This document shows, piece by piece, positions 1 through 12,435 of a DNA stretch of 64,000 bases; positions within the stretch are counted from its first letter, which is position 1; every line of letters begins with the position of its first letter. Made by a program: the position numbers and the translations under genes. The notes under the pieces were generated by a model, which searched no databases, was not told the DNA's origin, and was given only the letters and a program-made list of their open reading frames with translations. The DNA is from Galerina marginata (taxonomy: Eukaryota; Basidiomycota; Agaricomycetes; Agaricales; Galerinaceae). The stretch is from assembly GCA_023014335.1 (NCBI GenBank), contig JAECYW010000019.1, positions 620,001 to 684,000 on the forward strand. Direction: 5' to 3'.

Positions 1-1457
1 TCGAAATAGGGTTGAAATAAGGATTTTTCAGGCGATTTCTCCTATAGAGCTTTGAAATTAGTGCTACACCGACGCGTTAACTTTCTAACCAATGCTCTTT
101 ATCGCGTACATCTTGCCCTCTCCCTCAATCGCCTTGGCCAGTAATCCGGGTGGCGAACCGAATATAGACTTCAACCTGAGAACGCCTAGACGGATGCACC
201 CCTAGTCATTAGACCACTCTGTAGGAAGTTTAAGAGATAAGGTAAACAGATTAAGAAGAATATAATCTTATGGCGAGCTAAGCATGACCTCGATCACTTT
301 CCCATCCGCCAAGTTCTGCAGATGAGAACGCTTGACATAAGCTCGGATCACAAGCCGCGCAGCCGCGCTCCACAATCCCTTTCACCCGCCCCACTTCCAA
401 TATGCAGAAGCCGTACTGCCGAGCCCTACAACTATGCCGAGCTGCACCTGACATCCCCCCATCTTCTAGCACATTCATGTTCTTTCTCACCTTCACCTAC
501 ACCTACACCACATTTTCAGATACGTTCGTTATCGCCAACCGTTCATATTATATTTATTCCATCAGCTATACAGCAAGTTTCAAGTGTTGTGCTGGATTGG
601 CGCTCAGCGTCAAATATCTGAGTCAGATAAGGATGCCCTCACATTGCCACGCCCGCCGCGCTCTCTGCAGCGAATGGCTGGCCTTTCAATTTAGAGTTTT
701 AGAGTCATCAGTCCTGGGTAAAGAGTCCTCACTGATAAGTACGACTTTAAGTTTGCATTTACGAGACATTCGTGCAACAGAGCGCGGCGCAGCCGCAAAC
801 ACTTGTTTATATACTAATTACAACTCTGGAAGGTAAGATACAAGAGCAGAAGCGCGGCAGCAGAAAGAAAGCCCAACCGGGCCGTAAATACTCGGCTTCA
901 GCTTATGTAAGGTTGTTCGAACCATGAGGCCTGTCCACGACGCGACCACAACGACGAAGGCGACTACCCATCTTACTGAGAACTGGCATCCAAAGTACGA
1001 CTCTTTATGAGCACCAAATACGCTTTACCAGGCGGGAGCCATACGAGGGTCGACCATGACCTCTGCTGCTGTGCTTGAGACAACCATAATCCCAAGGCCA
1101 AGGATTAGGTGTCATTGAGACGAAGGTCGAGGACTCGACGACGAGGAGTGAGATCAGGAAAATAGCAGGGTCCCAACCGGTGTTCGGGGGCTCCTGTATA
1201 AATACAGTGGGGTGGTGTCAAAGGTGCATCCATATAGCAGTCTATTATGTAGTACGCCACTGCCAGAAACCGTATAAATCGGCGGTGGAGAAACCATAAG
1301 GCTCAGGGTATCCCATCGTGTCGTGCCTTCTTCCCCACTAGTATCTCGGGGCCCAGAGCTCAGTCACGCATCTCTGCTTGTTGAAATCCAAGTAAGTCGG
1401 TAAACCTCTTCGCTCGCTGGCAGTACTTGAAGAATCGAATATAATACAGGTAACACA
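1..1457. other. Upstream region without a recognised gene
   Basis: No open reading frame here resembles a known family and none joins convincingly to the caspase-domain gene. Two AT-rich TATA-like stretches lie at 1197-1204 and 1273-1279 before that gene. A tRNA-like but unfoldable stretch lies on the minus strand at about 125-230. Confidence 0.4.
1273..1279 (+). promoter_or_regulatory. Possible TATA box of the caspase-domain gene
   Basis: The heptamer TATAAAT lies about 180 nt before the ATG at 1458. A second TATAAAT sits at 1197-1203 inside a near-palindrome. Either could position transcription. No transcript data are available. Confidence 0.3.
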
Positions 1458-3865
1458 ATGGCTACTAGCACAGCTATTGGTGAGGTCACCACCTCCGGAA
1501 TCCAGGACGTATCAGCATTCCTGCCGCTCTTGGGAACAGAGCAGTGTGAGGAGCATGTCAGTAGCGCACTCGAACGTGGCTTTTTCTACGCTGCAGGATC
1601 CCCTATATCAATCTTCGGGAGTTTGGGGATCATCAAGGCGGGTTTCACCGCCTTCTGGATCTCGGTTGATAAACCACCCTGGCACGGCCCACGACAGCTG
1701 CGAAATGCAGGATTCCTCCCCAAGGGTGTCATGGGTAAGTTGGCGTACGCATTAGACACGGACGACAGCATCTACGTCGCAGAAGACAATCTACGATCAA
1801 TCCTGCGCCGTTACTCGACCATAAATGTCAAACTTGATCTTCGTTGCTGGGCGTGGGTTCGCTGGAATCTGCTTTTGTCATTATCCACTATTGGATTTGG
1901 TTCAATCGGCCTGACGCCTTACATATACCTCATCAGGGTTGACCTCGGACAGCCATCCTTCTCTCGAAGTTGGCTGTACCCTATGCTAAGGGTATACGGT
2001 TGTGTGCTTATCACGATAATGATCCAGCTCATTATTCAGCTTCGAGTTTTGGTCGTTGTACACAACCGGCTCAGATTTCACGCCATCAACTCATGGTTTC
2101 AAGAAAACGGAAGTGTGCCCCCAGTTTCGTGGAATACAGAGATGCGGGCGGAAGAAAGTTTGGCCAAGCTCGCTAGCGACCTTACATCTCGTACGTCATG
2201 CGTTCTCATTCATGTTCGTCTTCCCTTCACAAAACAAATGGTCGCATGTAGATTCCAGAATCAACGCAAATGGCAATCACAGCAATTGTCAATATCTCCA
2301 CGGCGAACTCGTGACGAGCGATGCAGTAACGCGTTCATTTAGTTCCTTCCAATTGAGCCCCCCGGCTGATAACAACCGAAGAATTACAAACCTTGACAGA
2401 TTGAAAATTTTATGCATCCCCACTCTCCTACTGGCGTTATGCCGTATTCTCCTTCTTGGTGGTATTGCTGCAGCCGGTATAGGCTACCTTGGGTGCTTCG
2501 GCCTTATCCAAGCCGGCAATTTAAAGAACGTCACTGGCCCAGGCACATGGCTCGCTGTTGAAGTTACTCTGTGTATTATTCGCCTCGCTATCTGGGCCTC
2601 CAACCCTGCCTTTGATGATGCGCCGCCTCCCATAGCGATCCGAAAGGGTGAAGCGGTTACATATAACATCGGTTGGATGCTGGATGACGTGACCTCGGAC
2701 GACCTGCATGCCGTCGTCATTGGTATAGATGAGACAGCAGATCCCGATGTGCCAAAACTCAAATGCGCAGTTAGTGACGCACAATCGGTCAAGGCGTACT
2801 TGGAGAATAGTTTGGCTGTGCCCGCCGGTCAAGCCAAGCTCTTGGAAAACCCAACTTTAAAACAAGTCAGGGAAGCTCTTGAAAATATGGCCACTGATAA
2901 AACCATTCGGCATGGAGCGCCTATTGTCATTTATCTTGCCAGTCATGCCATGTATGATACGAAGCTGACATTTCTTACCTCGGAATTTAAGCGCGACGCG
3001 CCCGGCACCGGCCTGTTATATTCGGAACTTCTCGACCTTATTCAGACGATATCTGACAATAAAGGAAATAATATAGTGAGTCAACTCTGTTTAACGTTTC
3101 TTTTTTAAAGCGCTGAAGCAAAGGGCGGCGAAGACAGTCATATTGGATACATGCCACGCGGGCAGTTTCGGAAGGAATGCGAGGTTCGACAACGACCCTT
3201 CAGCAATGGACGAAGCACCAAACGAAGAGGCGTCAGCAGAGAGTATACAGGTACGGAAGGCTGTATTAGCACCTAAAGAGAAATCAACACCGATGAATGG
3301 AGCATCGACCGGGAGAAAAAATTCATTTGCCGGAAACACCACAGTAGCGACAACGTCCGGTACTGTAACTCCTACGTCTGGACTTCTAGATATACTGAAC
3401 GGTGATTGAATCCAGAGTACCTCATCGGCTATTCATCACATGTACTTCTAGCAGCCTGCTCAGATACTGAAGGTGCAGCGGAGATTCGGAATCCCCGAGC
3501 TGCAAACGCTGCTCGGATGCGGAGGGGCGGGGCTTTTACCCAATGCCTATTACACCAGCTCGAGAACACGGAGACGGATGCGTTTAAACGGCTGACGTAC
3601 CGTGGCCTCATTGACAATCTTCGTTCTCAATTAGAGAGATACTCGTAAGTAGTCTACAACTATTCTCAACAATTGTTTGATTTAAATTATTGTAATGGAC
3701 AGTCAAACACCTGTGGTCTCTGGAAACTTCCAGAACAGACTGCTCTTCAACGGGCTCCTTTCCCGCAAGCGTCTGGGAAGAGGCGCGTCAAAGGAAACCA
3801 GTGTAATCTTAATCTCTACGGACTTTGATACAATCACGACGGACCCGGAGAAGAAATTGATGTAA
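1458..3865 (+). CDS. Multi-TM caspase-domain (peptidase C14) protein
   Basis: Five exons (1458-2190, 2252-3074, 3124-3359, 3416-3644, 3703-3865) give 727 residues. The fourth splice could instead use 3365/3417. The N-terminal half has about five hydrophobic segments (exon 1 and the first part of exon 2), suggesting a membrane anchor. The second half is a caspase-hemoglobinase fold starting at HAVVIGID. The catalytic His is in YLASHAM (about residue 476) and the catalytic Cys in DTCHAG (about residue 529), split by the 3075-3123 intron. The tail QTPVVSGNF is usual for mushroom C14 proteins. Such proteins are cysteine proteases linked to programmed cell death or vegetative incompatibility. A role here is inferred only. 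The His motif differs from the common AGHG form but keeps His. Confidence 0.8.
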
Positions 3866-4339
3866 TTCCTTGGCTATATGTACTTCGAGCAGCCTTGACT
3901 TTAAATCGGTTTTCTTCTCGTTCATCTATTGGCTTCTTCCGTCTAGAACCACTACTTAACGTATGGTTCGGTGTTCGATGTTCTAACGGTTTGTATATGA
4001 GCGCCACCTGAACCTAAGCGCTTAGCGCCTACTGCCAAATTCGCACAGTAATTTATCCTTGCTTGGTATTCGCGTCAAAGCCAAACAGGACCATCTTTAG
4101 GGCGACGCGTCCTCCTCAGATCGTGCACGACGTTCCTGATTAGACCCTAGACCCTTCCTTCCTCATCTCCTCCACGTCGCATATTAACTCTGGGCCTTCT
4201 ATCGTGGGGACGTAACGAAACTAAAAAGTCGTTCGTGAAGGACTGCAACGCAACCAACGCCAACAACAAAGCTAAGGCCAAACCAGGGCTGAAGTCAAGG
4301 ACTCCAAAAACGGAAGGCCGAAGAAATCAACGCAGAGAA
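3866..4339. other. Intergenic, 3' flank of C14 gene and 5' flank of RPN9
   Basis: No gene was recognised. An in-frame open stretch continues upstream of the RPN9 ATG from 4235 but is basic and unlike the family, so it is read as 5' UTR. Confidence 0.5.
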
Positions 4340-5993
4340 ATGGCCCTACCGACACCACCCAAGCTCGTCCTAGACGAGTTTACAGCCACCGCGCTCTCAG
4401 CCACGCCGGCGGAGCTGCACCCTTTCTTTGAGGATTTCAAGAGGCTGTACACGCGCAAGTGGGTATTCTCATTTGGATTGGTTTTAAACCTTTACCTAAC
4501 TGTCGATCTGATTCATGGTTTGCGCAACAGACTATGGCACCAGCTCACGCAGAAGCTGTTCCAGTTCTTCGACACCCCGCTCGCGCGGCCGTATAGGGTA
4601 GATGTGTTCGAGCGGTTTGTGAGAGATTTTGAGGGGAAGTTGAATCAGTTGAGGTTAGCTGAGATGGGGGTAAAAGTAGCGCGGGATATCGACAGTAAGC
4701 CTCCTTTCCTTTCAACTCCCATCTCTCCGTTTAAATCCAAACGCTAACCCTCCTCTTAGACCCGCAAATCCACCTAACGTTCCTCACCGCCCTCCTCTCC
4801 CGAATCGACACCTCCAAGGCTCCAGAAGCCCACGTGCTCCTCCTCGCGTCGATCGCGCACGCGAAGCTGCTGTACGGCGATCTGGAGGGAACCAAGGCGG
4901 ACATGGACGCGGCGTGGAAGATCCTGGATACGCTGGAGAGCGTGGAGAATGGGGTGAATGCGGCGTATTATGGGGTTGGGGCGGATTATTATAAGGTGTG
5001 TTTTGCCTTTTTTGTTTTGTTTTTTTTTGGACTGTGTCTCTGTCGTTTTGTTTTGTTTTTGGGAGAAGGAGACGTGCTGAAATTTTTTTTGGGTTTTTTT
5101 TGAAGGCAAAGGCGGAGTATGCACCGTATTATAGGAACTCGCTGCTTTACCTCGCGTGTGTGGATGTGGAGAGGGATATGGTGCCTGAGGAGCGGGTGCT
5201 GCGGGCGCATGATCTGAGCATCTCGGCGTTCCTTGGGGACACGATATATAATTTCGGAGAGCTGGTGCGTTTATGTTGCTTCTCCTCTCCTTACCTCTCC
5301 TCTTTGTAGATGTCTTTGGCTGAGATTTGGTCCTGATGGTTCGTTTTTGTGTAGCTGATGCACCCGATCTTGGACTCGTTGAACGGGACGCAGCATGAAT
5401 GGATCAAGAAATTGCTGTTTACTTTTAACGAAGGGAATATCGGAAAGTTCGAGGCGCTCGCGCCGCTCTTTCCCAAAGAGGTTCGTCTCTTCCCTTCTCT
5501 TCTCTTACTCTACCATAACGAAAACACGCTCACCCGCTTACCTCCTCCCTTTTTTTTTAACCAGCCGATCCTGCAAGAGAACTACGCCTTCCTCCGCCAG
5601 AAGATCTGCCTGATGGCGCTGATCGAGAGCGTGTTCCGGCGGCAGGCGAATAACCGGACATTGAGCTTCCAAACGATCGCGGAGGAGACGCGGTTGCCGG
5701 TGAATGAGGTTGAGCATCTCGTTATGAAGGCGTTGAGGTGGGTCGTGATTTAATTGGTGTTTCTAATAAAAAAAAAGAAACTTGGACTGATTTACACCAC
5801 AAACAGCCTGAAGTTGATCAAAGGCTCGCTCGATCAGGTCGACCAGAAGGCGCTGATTACGTGGGTGCAGCCGCGCGTGCTGTCGAGGGAGCAGATTGGG
5901 GGACTGGCGAAGCGGTTGGAGGAGTGGGTGGATAAGCTGGGCCGGGTGGAGGAGAGGATCGCGCCGGAGGTGTTGGCGCAGGGTGCGATTTGA
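4340..5993 (+). CDS. RPN9: 26S proteasome regulatory subunit Rpn9 (PSMD13)
   Basis: Seven exons (4340-4458, 4531-4694, 4760-4995, 5106-5264, 5355-5480, 5565-5737, 5807-5993) encode 387 residues, close to the roughly 390 usual for Rpn9. This is a lid subunit of the 19S regulatory particle, built of N-terminal helical repeats and a C-terminal PCI domain. Family segments include the FFDTPLARPYRVDVF stretch near the start and the PCI winged-helix region with TRLPVNEVEHLVMKAL in exon 6. The start is the ATG before ALPTPPKL, because residues encoded further upstream are unlike the family. Intron 3 (4996-5105) is unusually T-rich on the coding strand. Confidence 0.95.
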
Positions 5994-7246
5994 TTTTGTT
6001 TTTTGGTGTTTGGGATGTGTGTTTTACGTGTGATTAGATTATTGTAGAGGGGTGGCTGAACATGATGTAGGAAATTGTATTGATTCTCGCTTTTTCGCTG
6101 ATTGTTTTTGTGGGCGTGTTGTGAGGCGTGTTGTGAAGCGTGTTTGGGGCGGTACGAGATGGCCGTTGCTTGCGTCATTCTTTTTAAATTCCGTTCGCTG
6201 CTTGACTGCTTCTCTCTCATCGTTCTTCAAGTTCCTGTGGGCGTCAAGAGGTCCCTGTGAATGCACTGTTACAGTAACGTATCTTGCACCGATACATCCG
6301 TCTCCGAGTACATCACCCATCTCGGTGAGAACTCTCGCAGATCGCGGTCCCGTTCTTGCATCGTGATCGAAATCAGACGACATATCCGTGTCATGATCAA
6401 TGGCGTCCCGTCCCGTCAAACACCCTGACGAAATGGGCATAAGAAGATTGGAGTTTGCGTGGGGATCTGGGCACCCGAGGCCTGAGGCCTGAGGCTGGGC
6501 AAGGGCTTTGTTCTCCTATTTTTGACTTGCGGATTAGAAATACACTGAGATCTCGGCTCGTTGACGGCGTATGTGTTGAGAGTACTGTACACTGTGTGGA
6601 GTTGAATTTCTTGTGTTACTGTCTCTTTTTTTTCCAGCGTTTTATTTCGCATTTCCTTGATTTCTTAAGCCCTATAATTCATATGACCATCCCAACACGT
6701 TTGAGCATTTTATCTCGCCAAAAGACGGCCCTCAAACACATTGTGATGGCGTGTGATCCGAAAAAGGAAAGGACCCGTTGCAGCCCATTCGCTTCTCAGC
6801 CGGTGCCAGAAAGCTGACAACGTGCCCGTCCGAGCTCAGAACCCTCTTGCCCATCTTTTCCTTTCTCATTTTTGTGCGTGCTCGCTTGACTCTCGCCTTT
6901 GCTCCATCGCCCGACGGCGACGCCCACACGGGAGATTCTGCGGCGACAGGACGATCCGAGGTTGCCTGAATCAGAATCAGCGAGAAAGGATACACGAGCC
7001 AGGGTACTGCCTGCCTTTGCTTGCGGGTTATTTTCTGCCTGGCCGCTGCAACGAGGCCTGCCTTTCGTTTTTTTCATTTCAGGTCGCATTACATCCTTCG
7101 ACGGATCCTTCCTCTTTTCATATCCGATCTTTCCAGAAGTCAGACCACCAGACCAAGATTTTCGCACTGCTGCTCAAGAAAGAAAGAAAGAAAGACATAC
7201 GGCCGAGGTCGTATCTACGCAGCGTTATCTATCATTAAAGCTCAAT
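5994..7246. other. Intergenic and 5' leader of the telobox gene
   Basis: No gene was recognised. The last 400 nt before the ATG at 7247 are pyrimidine- and purine-tract rich and may be a long 5' UTR. A short AAAG microsatellite lies near its end. Confidence 0.4.
7175..7195 (+). repeat. AAAG microsatellite
   Basis: About five AAAG units sit in the probable 5' leader of the telobox gene, about 50 nt before its ATG. Confidence 0.8.
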
Positions 7247-10200
7247 ATGGCGGCGAATACGCAGCAGCAGCAGCAGCAGAGACAACATGGCCAGCAGCAG
7301 GGGAACGGCATTCCATCTGCGTCCACTTTCTCTTTCAAGGCTCCGTTTCCGCCTACCCATAACCACACCCACACCACCAACACCAACACCAACACCAACA
7401 CCAACACAAGCACCAGCACACCCGCCAACGCAGCCACAGCTGCAGCGCTGAAGCACCGACGCGTGTCGCTCGCGTCGCCCTCGTCCCCGCGCATCGTGCA
7501 GCCATGGAGCTTCAGGGATGAGATGGGGCTGCAGCCTCATGGCTCTGAGGCCGAGGCCGCGTCATCCTCCTCGTCGTCGTCCGCTGCTGTTAATCCTAAT
7601 CCTAATGCTGCTGAGTCCACGTCTGGAGGGACGGGCCCGGAGAAGAAGGGCAAGATGCGCAAGATTGATACGTCTTTGAGCGGGACGACGGCCACTGCTA
7701 CTGCTACTGCCACGGCGGGTACAGATGGCGAGGACCCGACGTCGCCCGCTCTGCCTGTGGAGAAGAAGCCGAGGAAGAAGTGGTCCTCTGAGGAGACACA
7801 GATGCTTGTGAATGGGTGTCAGATTGTGAGTATCGTGTTCTTCTTTGTCTTTGTCTTTGACTTTGTACTAATTAATCATTCGTTCATACAGCACGGCGTT
7901 GGCAATTGGAAGACGATCCTGCAAGACCCAACACTAACATTCCACGACCGCTCAGCAGTCGACCTCAAAGACAGGTACGCCCTCTCCTCTTCTCCCCCCC
8001 CTCCCACCACTAACACCCCCCCTTCCACCCCAGATTCCGCACCTACTTCCCCGACGCCTACAAAAAACACTACCCCAACGCGCGCACCCACCTCTCCTCC
8101 AAGATCCGCTCCACCTTCGCCGACGGCACCTCCCTCTTCGAAAAAACGCGCTCCAAGCGCCGGCGGCCCTTCACCGAAGCCGAGGACCGCGCGCTCAAAG
8201 CCGGGTACGAGAAGCACGGGACGACGTGGGCGACGATCGTGAAGGACCCGGTGTTCCAGGCGCAGGGGAGAAGGAGCACGGATTTGAGGGATCGCTTTCG
8301 GAATGCGTTTCCGGGGCTTTATCAGGCGGCGGGGTATAAGCCGAGGAGTGCGCCTGGGGGGAAGGGGAAGGCTGGAGCTGGAGCGCAGCAGGTGCCGGGA
8401 TTGAAGAAGGAGGAGGGGGAGGAGAGGGAGGAGGGGCCTTCGGTGCCGAGCTTGAGGGCGAGGGCGAGGGCGGCGGATGATCAACTGCCTACTACCACGG
8501 GGCCGGTGAGGAGTCGGAGGCGGGCGGCAACGACGAGCCAGGGGTTGTTGCGCGGGGGGACGAAGAGTGTGCCGCAGAGCACGGCGTGCTCTGAAGACGA
8601 GGAGGACAACAGCTCGGCGTCTGCTGGGGAGGACGACGGGCTGGGTGGGCGGAGAAGGGCGCGGACAAGGACGTTGAGGTTTAAGAGCCCTGCGGCGCCG
8701 CTTGCGCTGGCGACTGCGCCGGTGTTTGTGGATGGGAATCCGAGGTTCACGTTTCTTCCCAAGAGGCCTGCGACGAGCGCTGGTGCGGTTAGTGCGCCGA
8801 CGGTGTTGACTACTGCTGAGCAGGGGAGCAAGGATAATTATGTCGACCCTGCTGCGATCAGCTCGAGCTCGAGTTCGGGTGTTACTGCTGGTGCTGGTGC
8901 TGGTGCTGCTGCGGTGGACAACGACGACGACGACGATATGGGGTTAGACATGGAGCTCGACATGGAGCTCGAGATGGACATGGAGCTCGTCACCGGCCCG
9001 CTGAACATCCCCGACTTCCTGCCCAACCACACGCACGCGGATATGGAAACTGAGGCTGGGCTCGCTGCTGCTGCTGCGGGGCTGAGGCCGCATGCGAATG
9101 CGCATGCGCATGTGTGGTCGGGCTTGAACACGCCGACGCACTCGTCGACGGCGGCGTGGTCTACGGCGGCTGCGTCGCCTAGCTCGAGCCATTTGGATGA
9201 TTATTTCATGGCGGGTGCGAATAACAACAACAATAGTAACAAGACCTCGGGCTCGAGTGCGTCCTCCCCATTCATGCACCGCCGACACGACGTCAACCCC
9301 AGCTCTGGGCTATCCTCCAACCCGACCACGAACAACTACGGCATGATCGGTAAATCCGCATGGGGCACGCAGGACTGGTTCTCCCCCAACCCCAGATTGG
9401 AGAGCAGCACGAGCAGCTCGAGCGCCTCGTCCTCGTCCTTCATCGACGCTGCCAACGCCAGCGCGAGTGGGGGCGGGTTCTCCCCTGCCTCGCCGTTCTC
9501 GTACAACAACCACGGTGTGCTGGACCGGTACGACTTGTTCCCGCCGTATATGCCGGATGATGGGACTGCTTCGGATGTGGATGCGGGGATGGGGGATGCG
9601 TTTTCGGATGGGGTCGGGATGGAGGAGGGTTATTGGTATGGTGGTGGTGGTGCAGGGGGGAGTGGGTATGGTGGTGGGTATGGAGGTGGGGTGGGGGTCA
9701 GTGCGAGTGCGAGTGCGAGTGTGCATGGGGGTGGGAGTGCGAGCGTTGCTGGCGGGAGCGGAGGGGCGGGAGGAGGAGCAGGCGGGGGTGGAGGCGGGGC
9801 GAGTGCGGGTGGGACGGGGTTCAAGGGGTACCATTCGCAGATTGCGGGGGACCTTATCAGTGGGGGTGCGAGGATGCATCAGGCGGCGTTCCATTTGTCG
9901 GCGTTCAGCTCTTTGTCGAGCTCGGCGCTGGGGCTTTATGGGTCGGCTTTCGCGGGTACTGGTGCTGGTGCTGCTGGTGCGGGTGCTGGTGCGGGTGCGG
10001 GTGTGGGTGTTGGTGGGACAGGCGGTGGTGGCGGGGCGGGTGGAGAGATATTGGGGTTGGGGTTGGAGGGGATACCGGAGAATGGGGGTGTGCATCCTAT
10101 GCAGCTGCATTCGCACTCGCATTCGCATTCGCATTCGCTGTCTCATGGGCATGGGCATTCTCAGAGCCAGGGGCAGAGTCAGAGCCAGAGCGGAAACCCG

Positions 10201-12435
10201 AACTTGCTCGCTGGGTTGACGGGTATCTCACTCAATGACCGCGCCGATCCGTCTGGGGCTGGAAACGCGTCCGGGTCTGCTGCGCAAGACGGAGTGGGTG
10301 CGGGCACGGATGATGCGATGGACGACGACGAGCCTGCTGCTCTTGCTGGAGGAGAGGACGAGGATATGGTGACGATGGCGTTTGGTCGACCTCATCCTCT
10401 TGGGCATGGGCATTCGCATTCGCATTCGCGGTTGGAGGAGGAGAAGCAGCTGCAGCACCAACACCGACACCAACACCAACACCGGCAGAACCACCATCGA
10501 CAACAACACCCGCACTCCCACCAGCATCAAGCCGCGATGAAGAAAGACGTCGACGACTGCGACGACCAGCTCGGACTGGACCTCAATCTCAACCACAACC
10601 TCGACATTGACCTGGACCTCAACTCCTCACTCCACTCCGACTCGTTCGGGCTGGACGACCTCGTCGATATGAACGAGCTGCACGCCACGCCGCCTGCGAC
10701 GCCGCTTATGACGCAGGCGCAGCCTCGGCCTTTGCGCAGGTCGTCGGGCGGCTCGAGGTCGGTGTTGCATAGTTTCGATGGGGGCGTGGGCGGGGTGGGA
10801 GCAGCGGGCGGGGGCGGACACCATGCGCGGTCTATCTCGGTGCCGCCTGGCGAGGCGAGGAATGGGGGGGTTGGCGGGGCGGGTGCGGGGATGGCGATGG
10901 CGGTGGATGATGTTGGTCTGCATATGCATTCGCATTCGCATTCGTATTCGCATGTTCATGGATATGGGCTTGGGCACGGGCATCCGTATGGGCAACCTAT
11001 GCAGGCGGACAGCGGCAGCGATACCCAGGGGGTGAACGGGATGAAGTCGTTCTTTGGGCTCGCTGGATCTGGGTCGTCGTCGGTTAACCTCAATGCGCTG
11101 AACCTTAGTGCGCAAGCGCAGTCGCCACAGCATCATCAGCACCAGAGCCAGCAGCAGCAGCAGCAGCAGCCACACAAGGGTTTGCAGGTTGAGCCGATGC
11201 GGTTGAGCAGCAGTACTGGCGCGCTTCAGGACCCGATCTCGCCTATTCTTAGGCACCAGCAGCAGCAGCAGCAACACCAACAGCATCGACAGCAGAACGC
11301 GCCAATGACGGTCACCCGTGATAACGGTGGTGACGGTGCTTCCTCAAGTGCCGCCAACACCCCGCTGTTCCCAACCAACCTCATCCTCTCTCCGTCCTCA
11401 CCACCCGCGCTGTCGCTCGCCTCTCCTCTTCCGCAACCTGACGGGACGTCCTCGTCTTCCGGTGTGGGTGTGGGAGTGAGCCTCAACCTCGACCAAATGC
11501 AGATGAACGACGAGCTGAGCGACCACCTCAACCTCAACCTCAGCAACCCGAACAACGAATCGCTGTCGATGATGTGGCGTCCGTTTTCTGCGACGGGGAA
11601 TATGGACTACGCGTATAACCTGCCGTTCTTGGATCTGCATTATTACGGGCACACTTATCCCGGTTCGGGTGCGGGTGCGGGTGGTGCGGGTGCTGGCTCG
11701 ATGATGATGGGCCACGGGCACGGGCACGGGCATGGGCATGGGCACAACAACCACGGGCATAACCACGGGTTCGGCGTCGACGGCGCGCTGGACGACTACT
11801 CCGAGGCAAGGCAGGGCCAGGCGCTGGATCTGGCGCAGTCTGCGGCGCTGGCGTCGTCGATGGGGATGCTTGGTTCTTCGAGCTCGAGCTCGAGTTTGGG
11901 GTCGGCGCTGGGTTATGGATTGTTGCCGTTGAGCGGGAACGTGAACGGCTTGAAAGGGGTGGATAGCTCGAGTGTGGGTACAGTTCGACCACACCATCTG
12001 CAGCAGCAGCAAGGCCTACAACAGCAACAGCAACGACAGAAAGGAGGCCTGCCCGCGTCGTTCGTGGCTCTTGGAGCTTCTTCTACTTCGCCTTCTGCTG
12101 CTGCTGCTTCTTCTGCGGGTGCTGCTGCTGCTGCTGGCCCACTGAATGCAGAGGTGGGTGGAGGTGGACCCAACGACAGCAGCAGTGGTGTTGGTCGGGC
12201 ACTCGTTCGGGGTAACGGAGGTGGACGCGCGAGCGGGACGATCAGGAAATCGCAGATGCGGTCGTCTGCTCCTGGGAATGGGAATGAGACAGGCACGGGT
12301 CCTGGTCCTGGTCCTGGTACTATTGGGAGGTCGATGAGCCACCACCGCGGACAGAGCGCTGTGTGTCCGCAGGATTTGATGTTGCGCAGTGATAATAAGC
12401 GGAAGAGGGCGAGCTGGGATGGGGGGCTGGTGTAG
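7247..12435 (+). CDS. Double-telobox Myb protein, TRF/Tay1-like telomere-binding candidate
   Basis: Three exons (7247-7825, 7892-7974, 8034-12435) encode 1,687 residues. Two Myb/SANT domains follow a polyQ and Thr/Asn-rich start: domain 1 at about residues 175-232 with the telobox VDLKDRFR across intron 2, and domain 2 at about 262-312 with STDLRDRFR. The VDLKDKWR-type telobox is the hallmark of TTAGGG-binding TRF and of yeast/Ustilago Tay1, which also carries two Myb domains. So a nuclear telomere-repeat or promoter-binding role is inferred. The remaining ~1,370 residues are low complexity: acidic runs, Gly/Ala, polyQ, His-Ser and His-Gly alternations, likely disordered. Intron 1 (66 nt) is frame-neutral and stop-free, so retention would insert 22 residues inside Myb 1. 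The long C-terminal frame stays open to 12435 with G/C-biased codons. Confidence 0.82.
10108..10140 (+). repeat. His-Ser codon repeat in the telobox protein tail
   Basis: Alternating CAT/CAC and TCG codons encode a His-Ser run. A similar run recurs near 10410-10430 and 10925-10950. It is coding microsatellite expansion. Confidence 0.8.
11709..11768 (+). repeat. His-Gly codon repeat in the telobox protein tail
   Basis: Repeated CA(C/T)-GGG units encode an alternating His-Gly tract followed by His-Asn. Such tracts can bind metals or form condensates, but this is inference. Confidence 0.8.

Noticed and set aside
125..230. tRNA-Leu/Ser-like gene on the minus strand
   Set aside because: The D-loop resembles GAGTGGTCTAA but the T-stem does not pair and no acceptor stem closes.
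2484..2832. Minus-strand open frames opposite the caspase-domain exon
   Set aside because: Shadows of the plus-strand coding exon with no independent family signature.
4774..5210. Lys/Gln-rich minus-strand frames in RPN9
   Set aside because: They arise from the T-rich third intron read on the opposite strand.
10108..11768. Regular repeats that might look like a CRISPR or tandem array
   Set aside because: They are short codon repeats encoding His-Ser and His-Gly within a eukaryotic coding exon, with no spacer-repeat structure.
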